64,000 bases of DNA from Acidobacteriaceae bacterium dw_441 (GTDB taxonomy: Bacteria; Acidobacteriota; Terriglobia; Terriglobales; Acidobacteriaceae), in contig JAAVVA010000001.1 of assembly GCA_018449715.1 (NCBI GenBank), positions 1,550,001-1,614,000 of the forward strand. The letters are read 5' to 3'. The notes under the pieces were generated by a model that was not told where the DNA came from, searched no databases, and was given only the letters and a program-made list of their open reading frames with translations. Within the stretch, counting starts at the first letter, position 1; every line of letters begins with the position of its first letter. Below are positions 44,384 through 52,510 of the stretch, piece after piece. A program made the position numbers and the translations under genes.

Positions 44384-44504
44384 CTGTAACTTTACTCCGT
44401 CCTGTTGGACGAAGGAGAGTGGGTTAAGGTTCCACCTGAGGCTCGGGAATACGAAGGACGGCTTCCCTCTGGTGTTGCGGGGAGACAGGCTCTACTCTTG
44501 TATC

Positions 44505-46415
44505 GTGGCGACCGAAGGAAAGACACGACGGCTGGTGTGCAGCCTGATGATGACAGGCTGGATAGCTGCCTGCGGGTTTAGTCTTGATGAAAAAGCTCTT
44601 GCGGCCGGGGCGCAGGCCGGAACTCCTGTCGGGAGTGCTGCGACAGCCGGAGCGCCGGTTCCGCTGCCTCCAACAGCCGCGGCAGCGATGGGCAGTTCGG
44701 GCGAAACAAAGATATTCCCCCTCTCGCAGATACGGCGCGGCTTGCAGGGCGTGGCCTACACCGTCTTCGAGGGCGTTAATCCGGAGCCTATGCAAGTAGA
44801 GATTCTTGGCCTGCTGCGCGATGCTCTCGGACCGGGACAAGACATGATCCTCGCCCGGCTGCACGGCATCAAGCCGGAGTTTACCGGCGTCGTGGCGGGC
44901 ATGAGCGGAAGCCCCGTCTATATAGATGGCAAGCTCGTGGGAGCCCTGAGCTATCGCATCGGGCAGTTCAGCAAGGAGCCTATCGCCGGGATCACACCGA
45001 TTGAATCCATGCTGGAGGTCCGGGACGGAGAGGTCCGTCCGGCAGCGGCGCGTGGCGTGAAGCGTGAAGCAACCGAGACGGCCAGCACTGCCGGATTGCC
45101 CGCGCTGAACGCGGGCGGCGAGGTTCAGGCGATGGAGACGCCGCTGGTTTTCAGCGGCTTCAGCCAGGAAGCAGTAGACCGTTTCGGCGACAGGTTCCGG
45201 GCGATGGGGATGACTCCCGTGGCTGGCCTGGGCGGAGCCGATGCGGACGCAGCACAGCCGGAGCCCCTGGTGCCAGGCTCTGCGGTGAGCGCAGTGCTGG
45301 TGCGGGGCGACCTCGCAATCTCCGGGACCTGCACCGTGACCTACGTGGACCCGACGCGGCTGCTGGCCTGCGGGCATCCGATTACGCAGTACGGCCCAGT
45401 GGATATGCCAATGACGAAGGCGGCGGTCGTGGCGACGCTTCCCTCCCCGCTGAACGCCTTCAAGATCATCAACACAACCGAGACGGTGGGAGCCTTCACC
45501 GAAGATCGCGCCTCGGCGATCATGGGACGCTTCGGCGAGAAGGCCCGAATGATTCCCGTGACCGTTGAAATCGTGCAACCTGCGGTGCCGGGAGTGGCGA
45601 ACGCTGCGAAGGAGAAGACCTACCACTTCGAGGTGCTGGACAACCGGCAGCTCACCCCTTCGGCGATGCTGGTTTCGGTGTACCAGAGCCTGCAGGGCAC
45701 CAACACCGCCGCGGCCCAGATGAGCTACCGACTGAAGGGAGAGATCGGCGTAGAGGGGCTTCCCCCGGTCAGGATGTCCGGAATCCTCTCCCAGAACGAG
45801 CTGAATCCCGCAACTATTAATACAGCGCTGTTCGTGAACGACCGCTTCAGCCGCGTGTACGGAAATCCCCTGGACCAGCCCGTCGTGACGGGGATGAAGT
45901 TGCAGGTGGAGGGAATTCCTGAGCGCAGAAGCGCAGTGCTGGAGTCGGCGCGGCTGAACGCGATCGAGGCACGCGCCGGCGATACCCTGGAGACCGAGGT
46001 GACGCTACGGCCCTACCAGGCGGAATCGCGCGTGATGCGGCTGAAGGTAAAGCTTCCGGAGGGCTTAGGGCCGGGAAACATCCGTGTTCTGGTGAGTGAC
46101 GGAGCGACGGTCGATCGGCTCATGGGGACCAGCGGAGTGTCGCAGCGAGCCGTAGGACTGGCCGATGCGGTGGACCAGATGAACCGGATGCACGCCAACG
46201 ACCGCGTGTACGTAACGCTGCTGAGCCGCGAAGCGCAGGCGGTTCTGGAAGGCGAGACGCTGCCCGGAGTTCCGCTGTCGATGGCCAACGTGCTGGGACC
46301 GCTGAAGGATGCCCAGAGGCTGCAGCTGAACAGCGAAAGCATGGTCGAGGCGGGATCGGCCGAGGCCGGATATGCGGTCACCGGAGCACAGGTGCTGAAC
46401 CTGACGATACGTTGA
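44505..46415 (+). CDS. SpoIVB peptidase S55-domain protein, exported
   Basis: From GTG 44505 the product is about 636 residues with a signal peptide (KTRRLVCSLMMTGWIAACG) and an A/P-rich linker. An S55-type domain follows, showing VVAGMSGSPVYIDGKLVGAL with the presumed serine in GMSGSP, and TYVDPTRLLACGHPI with a candidate histidine. The second half is beta-rich and of no clear family. S55 was defined on the sporulation protease SpoIVB, but homologues are common in non-sporulating Acidobacteria, where the role is unknown. The frame is open from 44139, but that would overlap the divergent VWFA gene; the GTG gives a proper leader. A start at ATG 44547 is the alternative. Confidence 0.82.
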   Translation: MATEGKTRRLVCSLMMTGWIAACGFSLDEKALAAGAQAGTPVGSAATAGAPVPLPPTAAAAMGSSGETKIFPLSQIRRGLQGVAYTVFEGVNPEPMQVEILGLLRDALGPGQDMILARLHGIKPEFTGVVAGMSGSPVYIDGKLVGALSYRIGQFSKEPIAGITPIESMLEVRDGEVRPAAARGVKREATETASTAGLPALNAGGEVQAMETPLVFSGFSQEAVDRFGDRFRAMGMTPVAGLGGADADAAQPEPLVPGSAVSAVLVRGDLAISGTCTVTYVDPTRLLACGHPITQYGPVDMPMTKAAVVATLPSPLNAFKIINTTETVGAFTEDRASAIMGRFGEKARMIPVTVEIVQPAVPGVANAAKEKTYHFEVLDNRQLTPSAMLVSVYQSLQGTNTAAAQMSYRLKGEIGVEGLPPVRMSGILSQNELNPATINTALFVNDRFSRVYGNPLDQPVVTGMKLQVEGIPERRSAVLESARLNAIEARAGDTLETEVTLRPYQAESRVMRLKVKLPEGLGPGNIRVLVSDGATVDRLMGTSGVSQRAVGLADAVDQMNRMHANDRVYVTLLSREAQAVLEGETLPGVPLSMANVLGPLKDAQRLQLNSESMVEAGSAEAGYAVTGAQVLNLTIR

Positions 46416-46557
46416 AAACTTTTGCATAAATGTTGATATACATGGACTTTCCGATTACTCCACGGAAAGAAAACATGGCATTTCCCTCAGCGGGATGATG
46501 TAGCATCGTAGGGCGGTGCCGGTGTGACGACAGGGGCGCCAAAAGGACAATGACTCG

Positions 46558-47565
46558 ATGAGCGAGATTCATGGCTTCGCTGTGCATGCAGCGGGTGCGC
46601 ATCTGCTGCCGTACAAGTTCAACCCAGGCGAGATTCAGGAGAGCGAGGTAGAGATCAAGGTCTCGCACTGCGGGATCTGCTACAGCGACGTTCACCTGAT
46701 CGATAACGACTGGGGGATCAGCAAGTATCCGTTTATTCCGGGCCATGAAATTGTAGGAACCGTTGTCGAGGTAGGCAGCGGCGTGAAGAGCCTCTCGGTG
46801 GGAGAGAGGGTCGGCGTAGGCTGGCAGGCCGACAGCTGCGGCATCTGCGAGTGGTGCAGGGAGGGCGAAGAGCATCTTTGTCCGCAGTCGCAACCGACAT
46901 GCGTGGGACGCAACGGAGGCTTCGCCGACCGCGTGCGGGTGAACTGGAGGTTCGCCATTCCCCTGCCCCGCGTGCTTGAGAGCGAGAATGCCGCTCCGCT
47001 ATTGTGCGCGGGTATCACCGTCTATGCTCCCCTGCGGAACTATGGAGTAAGGCCGTCGTCTCGCGTAGGCGTAATCGGAATTGGAGGTCTGGGACACCTG
47101 GGCATTCAGTTCGCGCGTGCCTTTGGAGCCGAGGTAACTGCGTTTTCGACCTCGAAAGAAAAGGAGATCGAGGCGAAGGAACTAGGAGCACACCACTTCG
47201 TCCACACGCGGGATACGGGCGCCTTAAAGAAGGTTGCAGGATCGTTCGACTTCCTGCTCTCGACCGTGAATGCGGATCAGGACTGGATCTCGTACGTGAA
47301 CGCCCTAAGACCGAACGGAGTGTTGTGCCTGGTAGGCGCGCCTCCGTCGGGAATGCAGTTGCAGGTTCCTGCTCTGATTGGCGGGCAAAGGGCGGTTGCC
47401 GGGTCTTCGACGGGAAGCCCGAAGGATCTTTACGAGATGCTCGACGTGGCGGCGCGGCACAACGTGCGGGCAATCACGGAGTCGTTTGCGATGGCGAAGG
47501 CCAACGATGCCGTCCTGAAGGTAAAGAAGAATCAGGTACGGTACAGGGCCGTGCTGGCAAACTAA
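46558..47565 (+). CDS. Zinc-dependent alcohol dehydrogenase (cinnamyl-alcohol/YahK-like)
   Basis: The 335-residue enzyme shows the medium-chain dehydrogenase pattern. Catalytic zinc site: Cys in HCGICYSDVH and the GHEIVG motif. Structural zinc cysteines: SCGICEWCREGEEHLCP. Rossmann nucleotide site: GIGGLGHLGIQFARA. Substrates of this NADP(H)-preferring branch are primary alcohols and aldehydes. It starts shortly after the S55 gene (142 bp) and is followed by a clear terminator, so it is probably transcribed alone or with that gene. Confidence 0.94.
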   Translation: MSEIHGFAVHAAGAHLLPYKFNPGEIQESEVEIKVSHCGICYSDVHLIDNDWGISKYPFIPGHEIVGTVVEVGSGVKSLSVGERVGVGWQADSCGICEWCREGEEHLCPQSQPTCVGRNGGFADRVRVNWRFAIPLPRVLESENAAPLLCAGITVYAPLRNYGVRPSSRVGVIGIGGLGHLGIQFARAFGAEVTAFSTSKEKEIEAKELGAHHFVHTRDTGALKKVAGSFDFLLSTVNADQDWISYVNALRPNGVLCLVGAPPSGMQLQVPALIGGQRAVAGSSTGSPKDLYEMLDVAARHNVRAITESFAMAKANDAVLKVKKNQVRYRAVLAN

Positions 47566-47588
47566 TTTCCAGAACAGAAGATAAGAAG

Positions 47589-47619
47589 GAGCGGGTAGCC
47601 TGACTGCCCGCTCTTTTTT
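47589..47619 (+). terminator. Rho-independent terminator after alcohol dehydrogenase
   Basis: GAGCGGG / CCCGCTC stem (47589-47595 and 47607-47613) with an 11-base loop, immediately followed by TTTTTT. It stands 23 bp after the stop codon. Confidence 0.88.
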
Positions 47620-47804
47620 CATTTGGGCCTCAGGCGCAAGCTCTTGCCAGCGGAAGCGGGGCCCAAGATCGAAGGTCGCCTTGGAGATCTTCGTGACCGT
47701 GATGCCGCCGACACGGAAGCGCTGGAGTGTCTGCATAAATTTGGATGACAAGACGGCTTGCCTTGCCGCCAGCGGCGAAGTTGATGCTTTAGACTCAGGT
47801 CACG

Positions 47805-50012
47805 ATGATGCGACGGTATCTGATTCTTGGATGTGCGGCTCCAGCAATGCTGGCAGGCGCGATGTGGGCGCAGGGCACGAAGCTGTGGACGGTGGACCGC
47901 TACGACACGATGGAGCGCGGCAACGCGGCGGGAGTGGCGATCCGCAACGATGGGCGGCTCGAAGCAGGACCGGCGACGTCGATGCTGTATGACTCCGGCA
48001 AGAGCTACGCTTGGTCGCTTGTGAGCGACCGCAGCGGCAACGCCTACCTGGGATTGGGCGGAAGCGCGGCCGGTTCCGGCGTAGTGATGCGGGTGGGGCC
48101 GGACGGCAAGGCCGCAAAGGTTCTGGACACGAAGGAGCTGGCGGTGCAGGCGCTGGCGGTTGCGCCGGATGGCTCATTGTTGGCCGCGACCTCGCCGGAT
48201 GGGAAGGTATACAGAGTTCCGGCAGGCGGCGGCGCGGGGACGGTGATCTTCAATCCCGCAACAACGGAGGAGAAGCCAAAGTACCTATGGGGACTTGCTG
48301 CCGGGAAGAGCGGCGAGGTGTATGTCGCGGCGGGAGCCCCTGCGGTGGTGTATCGCGTCCCCGCGAACGGAGGTAAGGCGGAAGTGCTCTTCAAAACGGC
48401 GGACCAGCACATCCGTTCTCTTCTGATGGGGCCTGATGGAACGTTATGGGCAGGGTCGGACGGCGCGGGTGTGATCTACAAAATCGATACGAAGGTGGTG
48501 GGAGCGAAGCCCTTTGCTGTCTATGCCGCTCCGCGCAGGGAAATCACCTCGCTGGCGATGGATGACGCAGGCAACGTCTACGCGGCGGGCGTTGGAGCGC
48601 GGGGAAACATTCCGCTGCCTCCCCTGCCGGTGACTGGGAACGTCGGGATTACCGTGACCTTCGCGCAGCCAGGATCTTCGAACGCTGCCGGGGCAAATAC
48701 GCTGGTCCCCGAGGGCAGCGAGATCTACCGGATTGCGAAGGACGGCACACCGATGCGTCTCGTCTCGTGGAAGGACGACGTGGTGTATGCCGTCGCCTTC
48801 CGCAACGGAGCCCTGCTGGCCGCGACAGGAAATCGCGGGCATGTGTATCGCGTGGATACGAGCGTGCCCGGAAGGTTCACCGACATCGCGCACCTTGAAG
48901 CCGCACAGGGAATGGCCTTCGCTCCTGTGAAAGACGGCCTGCTGGCCGCGACGAGCAACAGCGGAAAGCTGTTCCGGCTGGGCGACGCGGTGACGCAGGA
49001 CGCGACCTACACGAGCGAGGTCTTCGACGCACAGGGCTATGCGCAGTGGGGTCGCATGGAGACACGCTCCGAGGGCACTCCCCAGAATTACGAACTGTGG
49101 CTGCGAAGCGGCAACGTCGAAAGCCCCCTGATGGGGTGGAGCGAGTGGTCTCGCGTCGGCGCGGAGGGCGCAGCGACGGTTCCCGCCGGAAGATACGCCC
49201 AGTGGAAGGCCGTGCTGCATCAGGGAGGCGATACCGGGATCGACGCCGTGGGAGTGAACTACCTCACGCGGAACGTCGCCCCGATGGTGGACGACCTCGT
49301 GGTGCAGCCGGGAGCACGGGTCGCGTCAAACAGCGGAGGGCAGCAGAACCCGACCGTGCAGGTGGCCTTTCCGCAGTCCAGCTCTTCAACCGTGAACTTT
49401 CAGCCGGATGCGAGTACAACTCCTCTGACCGCACAGAAGGATAAGAGCGCCGTAACAGTACGCTGGCAGGCTCACGACGACAACGGCGACGACCTGATAT
49501 TTGCGGTGTGGTATCGCGGGGTGGGCGAGAGGAACTGGAGGCTGCTGAAGGACAGGATCAACGAGCGCTTCTACAGCTTCGACTCTTCCCTGCTGCCGGA
49601 TGGAAGCTACGAGTTGAAGGTCGTGGCGAGCGACGCCCCGGACCACACGGACTCGCAGGCACTGACAGGAGAAAAGGCCAGCGCGGTCTTCGTGGTGGAC
49701 ACGACGCCTCCCATGCCAGGCACCCTGACAGCCTCGATGGCGGCGGGTACCCCGCAGAAGATTCACGCTACGCTCGACGCAAAGGATGCGACCTCGCCGA
49801 TTGCCCATGCGGAATATTCGATAGACGCCGGACCGTGGCAGTACCTGGAGCCGGTGGGGCAGGTCTCGGACTCGCAAGCGGAGCGGTATGACTTCACCGC
49901 CGAGATTCCGAAGGCGACCGATCCGGTGACGGACTCGAAGGAGCACGTGATCGCGATCCGGGTCTACGACCGCTACGACAACATGGCCACGGCGAAGTCG
50001 GTCGTGCGGTGA
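47805..50012 (+). CDS. Exported beta-propeller protein of unknown function
   Basis: A 735-residue protein with a signal peptide (LILGCAAPAMLAGAMWAQ). Roughly the first 400 residues consist of propeller-type blades with recurring patterns such as GNAYLGLGG, LAVAPDGSLLAATSPDGKVY, GPDGTLWAGSDGAGVIYKID and LLAATGNRGHVYRVD, similar to NHL/SMP-30-like or PQQ-like repeats. The C-terminal third is Ig- or fibronectin-like (WQAHDDNGDDLIFAVWYRG, DGSYELKVVASDAPDH) and probably beta-sandwich. No catalytic motif is evident. A second ATG one codon later is equally possible as start. It lies 145 bp before the Lol-type permease gene and could be co-transcribed; a periplasmic or surface role is all that can be inferred. 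Confidence 0.8.
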   Translation: MMRRYLILGCAAPAMLAGAMWAQGTKLWTVDRYDTMERGNAAGVAIRNDGRLEAGPATSMLYDSGKSYAWSLVSDRSGNAYLGLGGSAAGSGVVMRVGPDGKAAKVLDTKELAVQALAVAPDGSLLAATSPDGKVYRVPAGGGAGTVIFNPATTEEKPKYLWGLAAGKSGEVYVAAGAPAVVYRVPANGGKAEVLFKTADQHIRSLLMGPDGTLWAGSDGAGVIYKIDTKVVGAKPFAVYAAPRREITSLAMDDAGNVYAAGVGARGNIPLPPLPVTGNVGITVTFAQPGSSNAAGANTLVPEGSEIYRIAKDGTPMRLVSWKDDVVYAVAFRNGALLAATGNRGHVYRVDTSVPGRFTDIAHLEAAQGMAFAPVKDGLLAATSNSGKLFRLGDAVTQDATYTSEVFDAQGYAQWGRMETRSEGTPQNYELWLRSGNVESPLMGWSEWSRVGAEGAATVPAGRYAQWKAVLHQGGDTGIDAVGVNYLTRNVAPMVDDLVVQPGARVASNSGGQQNPTVQVAFPQSSSSTVNFQPDASTTPLTAQKDKSAVTVRWQAHDDNGDDLIFAVWYRGVGERNWRLLKDRINERFYSFDSSLLPDGSYELKVVASDAPDHTDSQALTGEKASAVFVVDTTPPMPGTLTASMAAGTPQKIHATLDAKDATSPIAHAEYSIDAGPWQYLEPVGQVSDSQAERYDFTAEIPKATDPVTDSKEHVIAIRVYDRYDNMATAKSVVR

Positions 50013-50156
50013 CGGCGCGTACTCCAGAGCGATGTGTATGCCTCCGCACCCGTGGTGTGTTTCGCGCTGCGGAGGGTCGCGGTGTGGCAGCACTGGAACC
50101 TGCCGCGCGAGAGGATGCACTGCTGCGAAGCTTCCTGACCTAGTAAGCTGGGTTCG

Positions 50157-51398
50157 ATGCGATTTGAACTGTTTATTGCGGCGCGGTATCTGCGGGCCAA
50201 GCGGAGGCAGGCCGTCGTCGGGGTGATTACCGCGATCTCCGTGATCGGCGTGGCGGCGGGTGTGGCGGCGTTGATTATCGCGCTGGCAATCACGAACGGA
50301 ATGCGGCGCGACCTTCAGGAGAGACTTCTGGGCTCGACCGCGCATGTGGACCTGATGCGCGTGGCGGCGGACGGCATGAAGGATTGGCGCCCTCTGCTGG
50401 AGCGGCTGCGGAAGGTTCCGCACGTGACGGCGGCAGCTCCGGGTCTGTACGGGCAGGTGCTGATCTCGCACGGAGTGCGAAGTGGCGGCGGGCTAATCAA
50501 GGGCGTGCTTCCTGAAGACGAGAAGACCGTCGGCGACCTGTTGCAGAAGATCGTGGAGGGCTCAGCCGACGCGCTGGAGCCTGTAAGCGACGCGGCAGCC
50601 GCACAGGGGCTTCCTGCAATTGTGATCGGCAAGGACATGGCTGAGGACATCGGCGTGCGCGTCGGGGACTCGGTGATGGTCACGAGCCCGCAGGGTGACC
50701 TGACTCCGCTGGGACTGGTTCCGAAGTACCAGAAGTATCTTGTGGTGGGAATCTTCCGCTCCGGGTTCTACCAGTACGACTCGAGCTACGCGTTCATGCG
50801 GCTGAAGGATGCGCAGAGGCTGTTCTCGGAGCCAGACCTGATCTCGGTCATCAGCTTCAAGGTGGATGATCTTTACAAGGCCGATCAGGTTGCGAAGGTG
50901 ATCGAGCAGGAGGCGGGCAAGGGCTTCCAGACGACAAGCTGGATGGAGCAGAACCGCGAGTTGTTCCGGGCTCTGAAGCTCGAACAGATCGTGACCTTCA
51001 TCGTGCTGGCGTTGATCGTCTGCGTTGCGGCGCTGAATATCCTGATCGCCCTGACCATGATGGTGATGGAGAAGACCAAGGACATCGCCGTGCTGATGAG
51101 CTTCGGCGTAACGGAAGAGCAGGTGCGGAGGATCTTCCTGCTGCAGGGTCTGCTAATCTCGGTGATCGGGACGGCGCTGGGGCTAGTGGTCGGCTACGGG
51201 GCCAGTTGGGCGGGTGGACACTACCGCTTCCCTCTGGATGCTGCGGTGTACTCAATTGACTACCTGCCATTTGCTCCGAGAGCGTGGGATGCGGTGGTAG
51301 TGGCGGCGGTATCGCTGGGGGTGAGTTTGGTGGCGACGATCTATCCCAGCAGCAGCGCGGCGAAGGTGCTGCCGGCGGAGGCTCTGCGGTATGAGTAA
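50157..51398 (+). CDS. lolC: Lipoprotein-releasing ABC transporter permease (LolC/LolE type)
   Basis: The 413-residue permease has the LolC/E/FtsX layout: first membrane helix at about 20-45 (VGVITAISVIGVAAGVAALI), a large periplasmic domain, and three C-terminal helices in the FtsX domain (IVTFIVLALIVCVAALNILI, LLQGLLISVIGTALGLVVGY and WDAVVVAAVSLGVSLVATIY). The ending AAKVLPAEALRYE is typical. With the ATPase gene that overlaps its end by 8 bp it should release lipoproteins from the inner membrane for transport to the outer membrane. Only one permease is present, so it probably works as a homodimer (LolCD-like). The symbol is by family; lolE or lolF would be equally defensible. Confidence 0.88.
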   Translation: MRFELFIAARYLRAKRRQAVVGVITAISVIGVAAGVAALIIALAITNGMRRDLQERLLGSTAHVDLMRVAADGMKDWRPLLERLRKVPHVTAAAPGLYGQVLISHGVRSGGGLIKGVLPEDEKTVGDLLQKIVEGSADALEPVSDAAAAQGLPAIVIGKDMAEDIGVRVGDSVMVTSPQGDLTPLGLVPKYQKYLVVGIFRSGFYQYDSSYAFMRLKDAQRLFSEPDLISVISFKVDDLYKADQVAKVIEQEAGKGFQTTSWMEQNRELFRALKLEQIVTFIVLALIVCVAALNILIALTMMVMEKTKDIAVLMSFGVTEEQVRRIFLLQGLLISVIGTALGLVVGYGASWAGGHYRFPLDAAVYSIDYLPFAPRAWDAVVVAAVSLGVSLVATIYPSSSAAKVLPAEALRYE

Positions 51399-52146
51399 TG
51401 GATTCGACGGGAATACTTCCCTGCAACCGCTACCGGTGAGCTCCGGCCCAAGCGTGGTGCTGCGAGCCGAAGGGCTGACCAAGGTGTACCCGGCGGTCGC
51501 GGGAGCGGCGTTGGGCGAGGTGGAGCTGTTTCGCGGGCTGGACCTGACGGTTCATGCAGGGGAGATGGTCGCGATTGTGGGCGACAGCGGCGCGGGAAAA
51601 AGCTCGCTGCTGCACCTTCTGGCCGCGCTCGACAAGCCCACGGCGGGAGAGGTCTGGTGCGGGGAGTCCCGGTTGAGCACCTTCACCCCCAAGCAGGCGG
51701 CGGAGTTCCGCAACCGCGAGGTGGGGTACGTTTGGCAGTTTCACTACCTTCTGCCGGAGTTCACGGCTCTCGAAAATATCGCCATGCCCTTGCTGGCGCG
51801 GGGGATGGGGCGTGCAGCGGCTCTCGAAAAGGCTGCTTTTTGGCTGAACGAGGTCGGGCTGTCGGCTCGGGGTCAGCACCGCTCGGGCGAATTAAGTGGA
51901 GGCGAGCAGCAGAGAATCTCGCTGGCGCGGGCGCTGGTGACGGAGCCGGAGATCCTCCTGGCCGACGAACCAACGGGCGACCTGGACACCAGAACGGGAG
52001 TAGCAGTCTTCGAGCTGATTCAGGGGCTGCACCAGGCACATGGGCTGACCAGTATTCTCGTGACCCATAACCTTGATTTTGCAGCGAGATGCGGACGGAT
52101 GCTGCGGCTTCGGCAGGGGCGGCTGGAAGAGCAGAAGAACCTCTGA
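51391..52146 (+). CDS. lolD: Lipoprotein-releasing ABC transporter ATPase (LolD type)
   Basis: The 251-residue ATPase carries Walker A GDSGAGKSS, Q-loop VWQFHYLLPEF, signature LSGGEQQR, Walker B ILLADEPTGDLD and the switch histidine in VTHNLDF. The MacB/LolD-type insert LPEFTALENIAMPLL is present. It overlaps the permease gene by 8 bp, so both are made together and form the complex that extracts lipoproteins at the inner membrane. An N-terminal extension of about 25 residues precedes the ATPase core. Confidence 0.92.
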   Translation: MSNGFDGNTSLQPLPVSSGPSVVLRAEGLTKVYPAVAGAALGEVELFRGLDLTVHAGEMVAIVGDSGAGKSSLLHLLAALDKPTAGEVWCGESRLSTFTPKQAAEFRNREVGYVWQFHYLLPEFTALENIAMPLLARGMGRAAALEKAAFWLNEVGLSARGQHRSGELSGGEQQRISLARALVTEPEILLADEPTGDLDTRTGVAVFELIQGLHQAHGLTSILVTHNLDFAARCGRMLRLRQGRLEEQKNL

Positions 52147-52183
52147 CCCAGACTTCGCGTCAGGAGCAGGCACCGACCGCATA

Positions 52184-52264
52184 CATCTGAAGTTGTACCT
52201 TTTTGAATCTAGGGCCAGGAACGGATACCGAGGGAGAGGCATCTGAACTTGTACCTTTTTGAAT
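52184..52264. repeat. Pair of 25-bp direct repeats upstream of clpC
   Basis: CATCTGAAGTTGTACCTTTT and following bases to 52208 recur at 52240-52264 with one mismatch (G to C), 56 bp apart start to start. They lie in the 364-bp gap between lolD and clpC, within which I find no other gene. They may be a doubled regulator-binding site or a duplicated promoter segment for clpC. No CIRCE-like dyad is present. Confidence 0.75.
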
Positions 52265-52510
52265 TTCGCACCAAATTTTCACATGGTGCGTCGAATGAAT
52301 ATTGATGTAGTGTAAGCAGTAACTTTTTACGAGAAGCTCAAAAGTTGACGCGGCGACTACACTAGTACCAGTGGATGGATGCGCCGCATAAAGCGGTAGC
52401 ACCCAATGTGTTCTCCAGGCGGGCAGTTGGACGCGGGGAATGGTAGTGGTATTGGCGCCATCAAGGGCCCCTGAAGGGCCGGAGATGGAGCCGGGTTCGA
52501 AGGGGAGAAC

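Noticed and set aside
43160..44389. 409-codon plus-strand frame opposite the VWFA gene
   Set aside because: Sequence is leucine/arginine/valine-rich without motifs, while the minus-strand product has a signal peptide and family motifs.
47616..47736. Possible N-terminal relic of a metallo-beta-lactamase-fold protein on the minus strand (starts MQTLQRFRVGGITVTKIS)
   Set aside because: The resemblance covers only about 35 residues, there is no ribosome site, and the frame then runs through a terminator; too weak to list as a gene.
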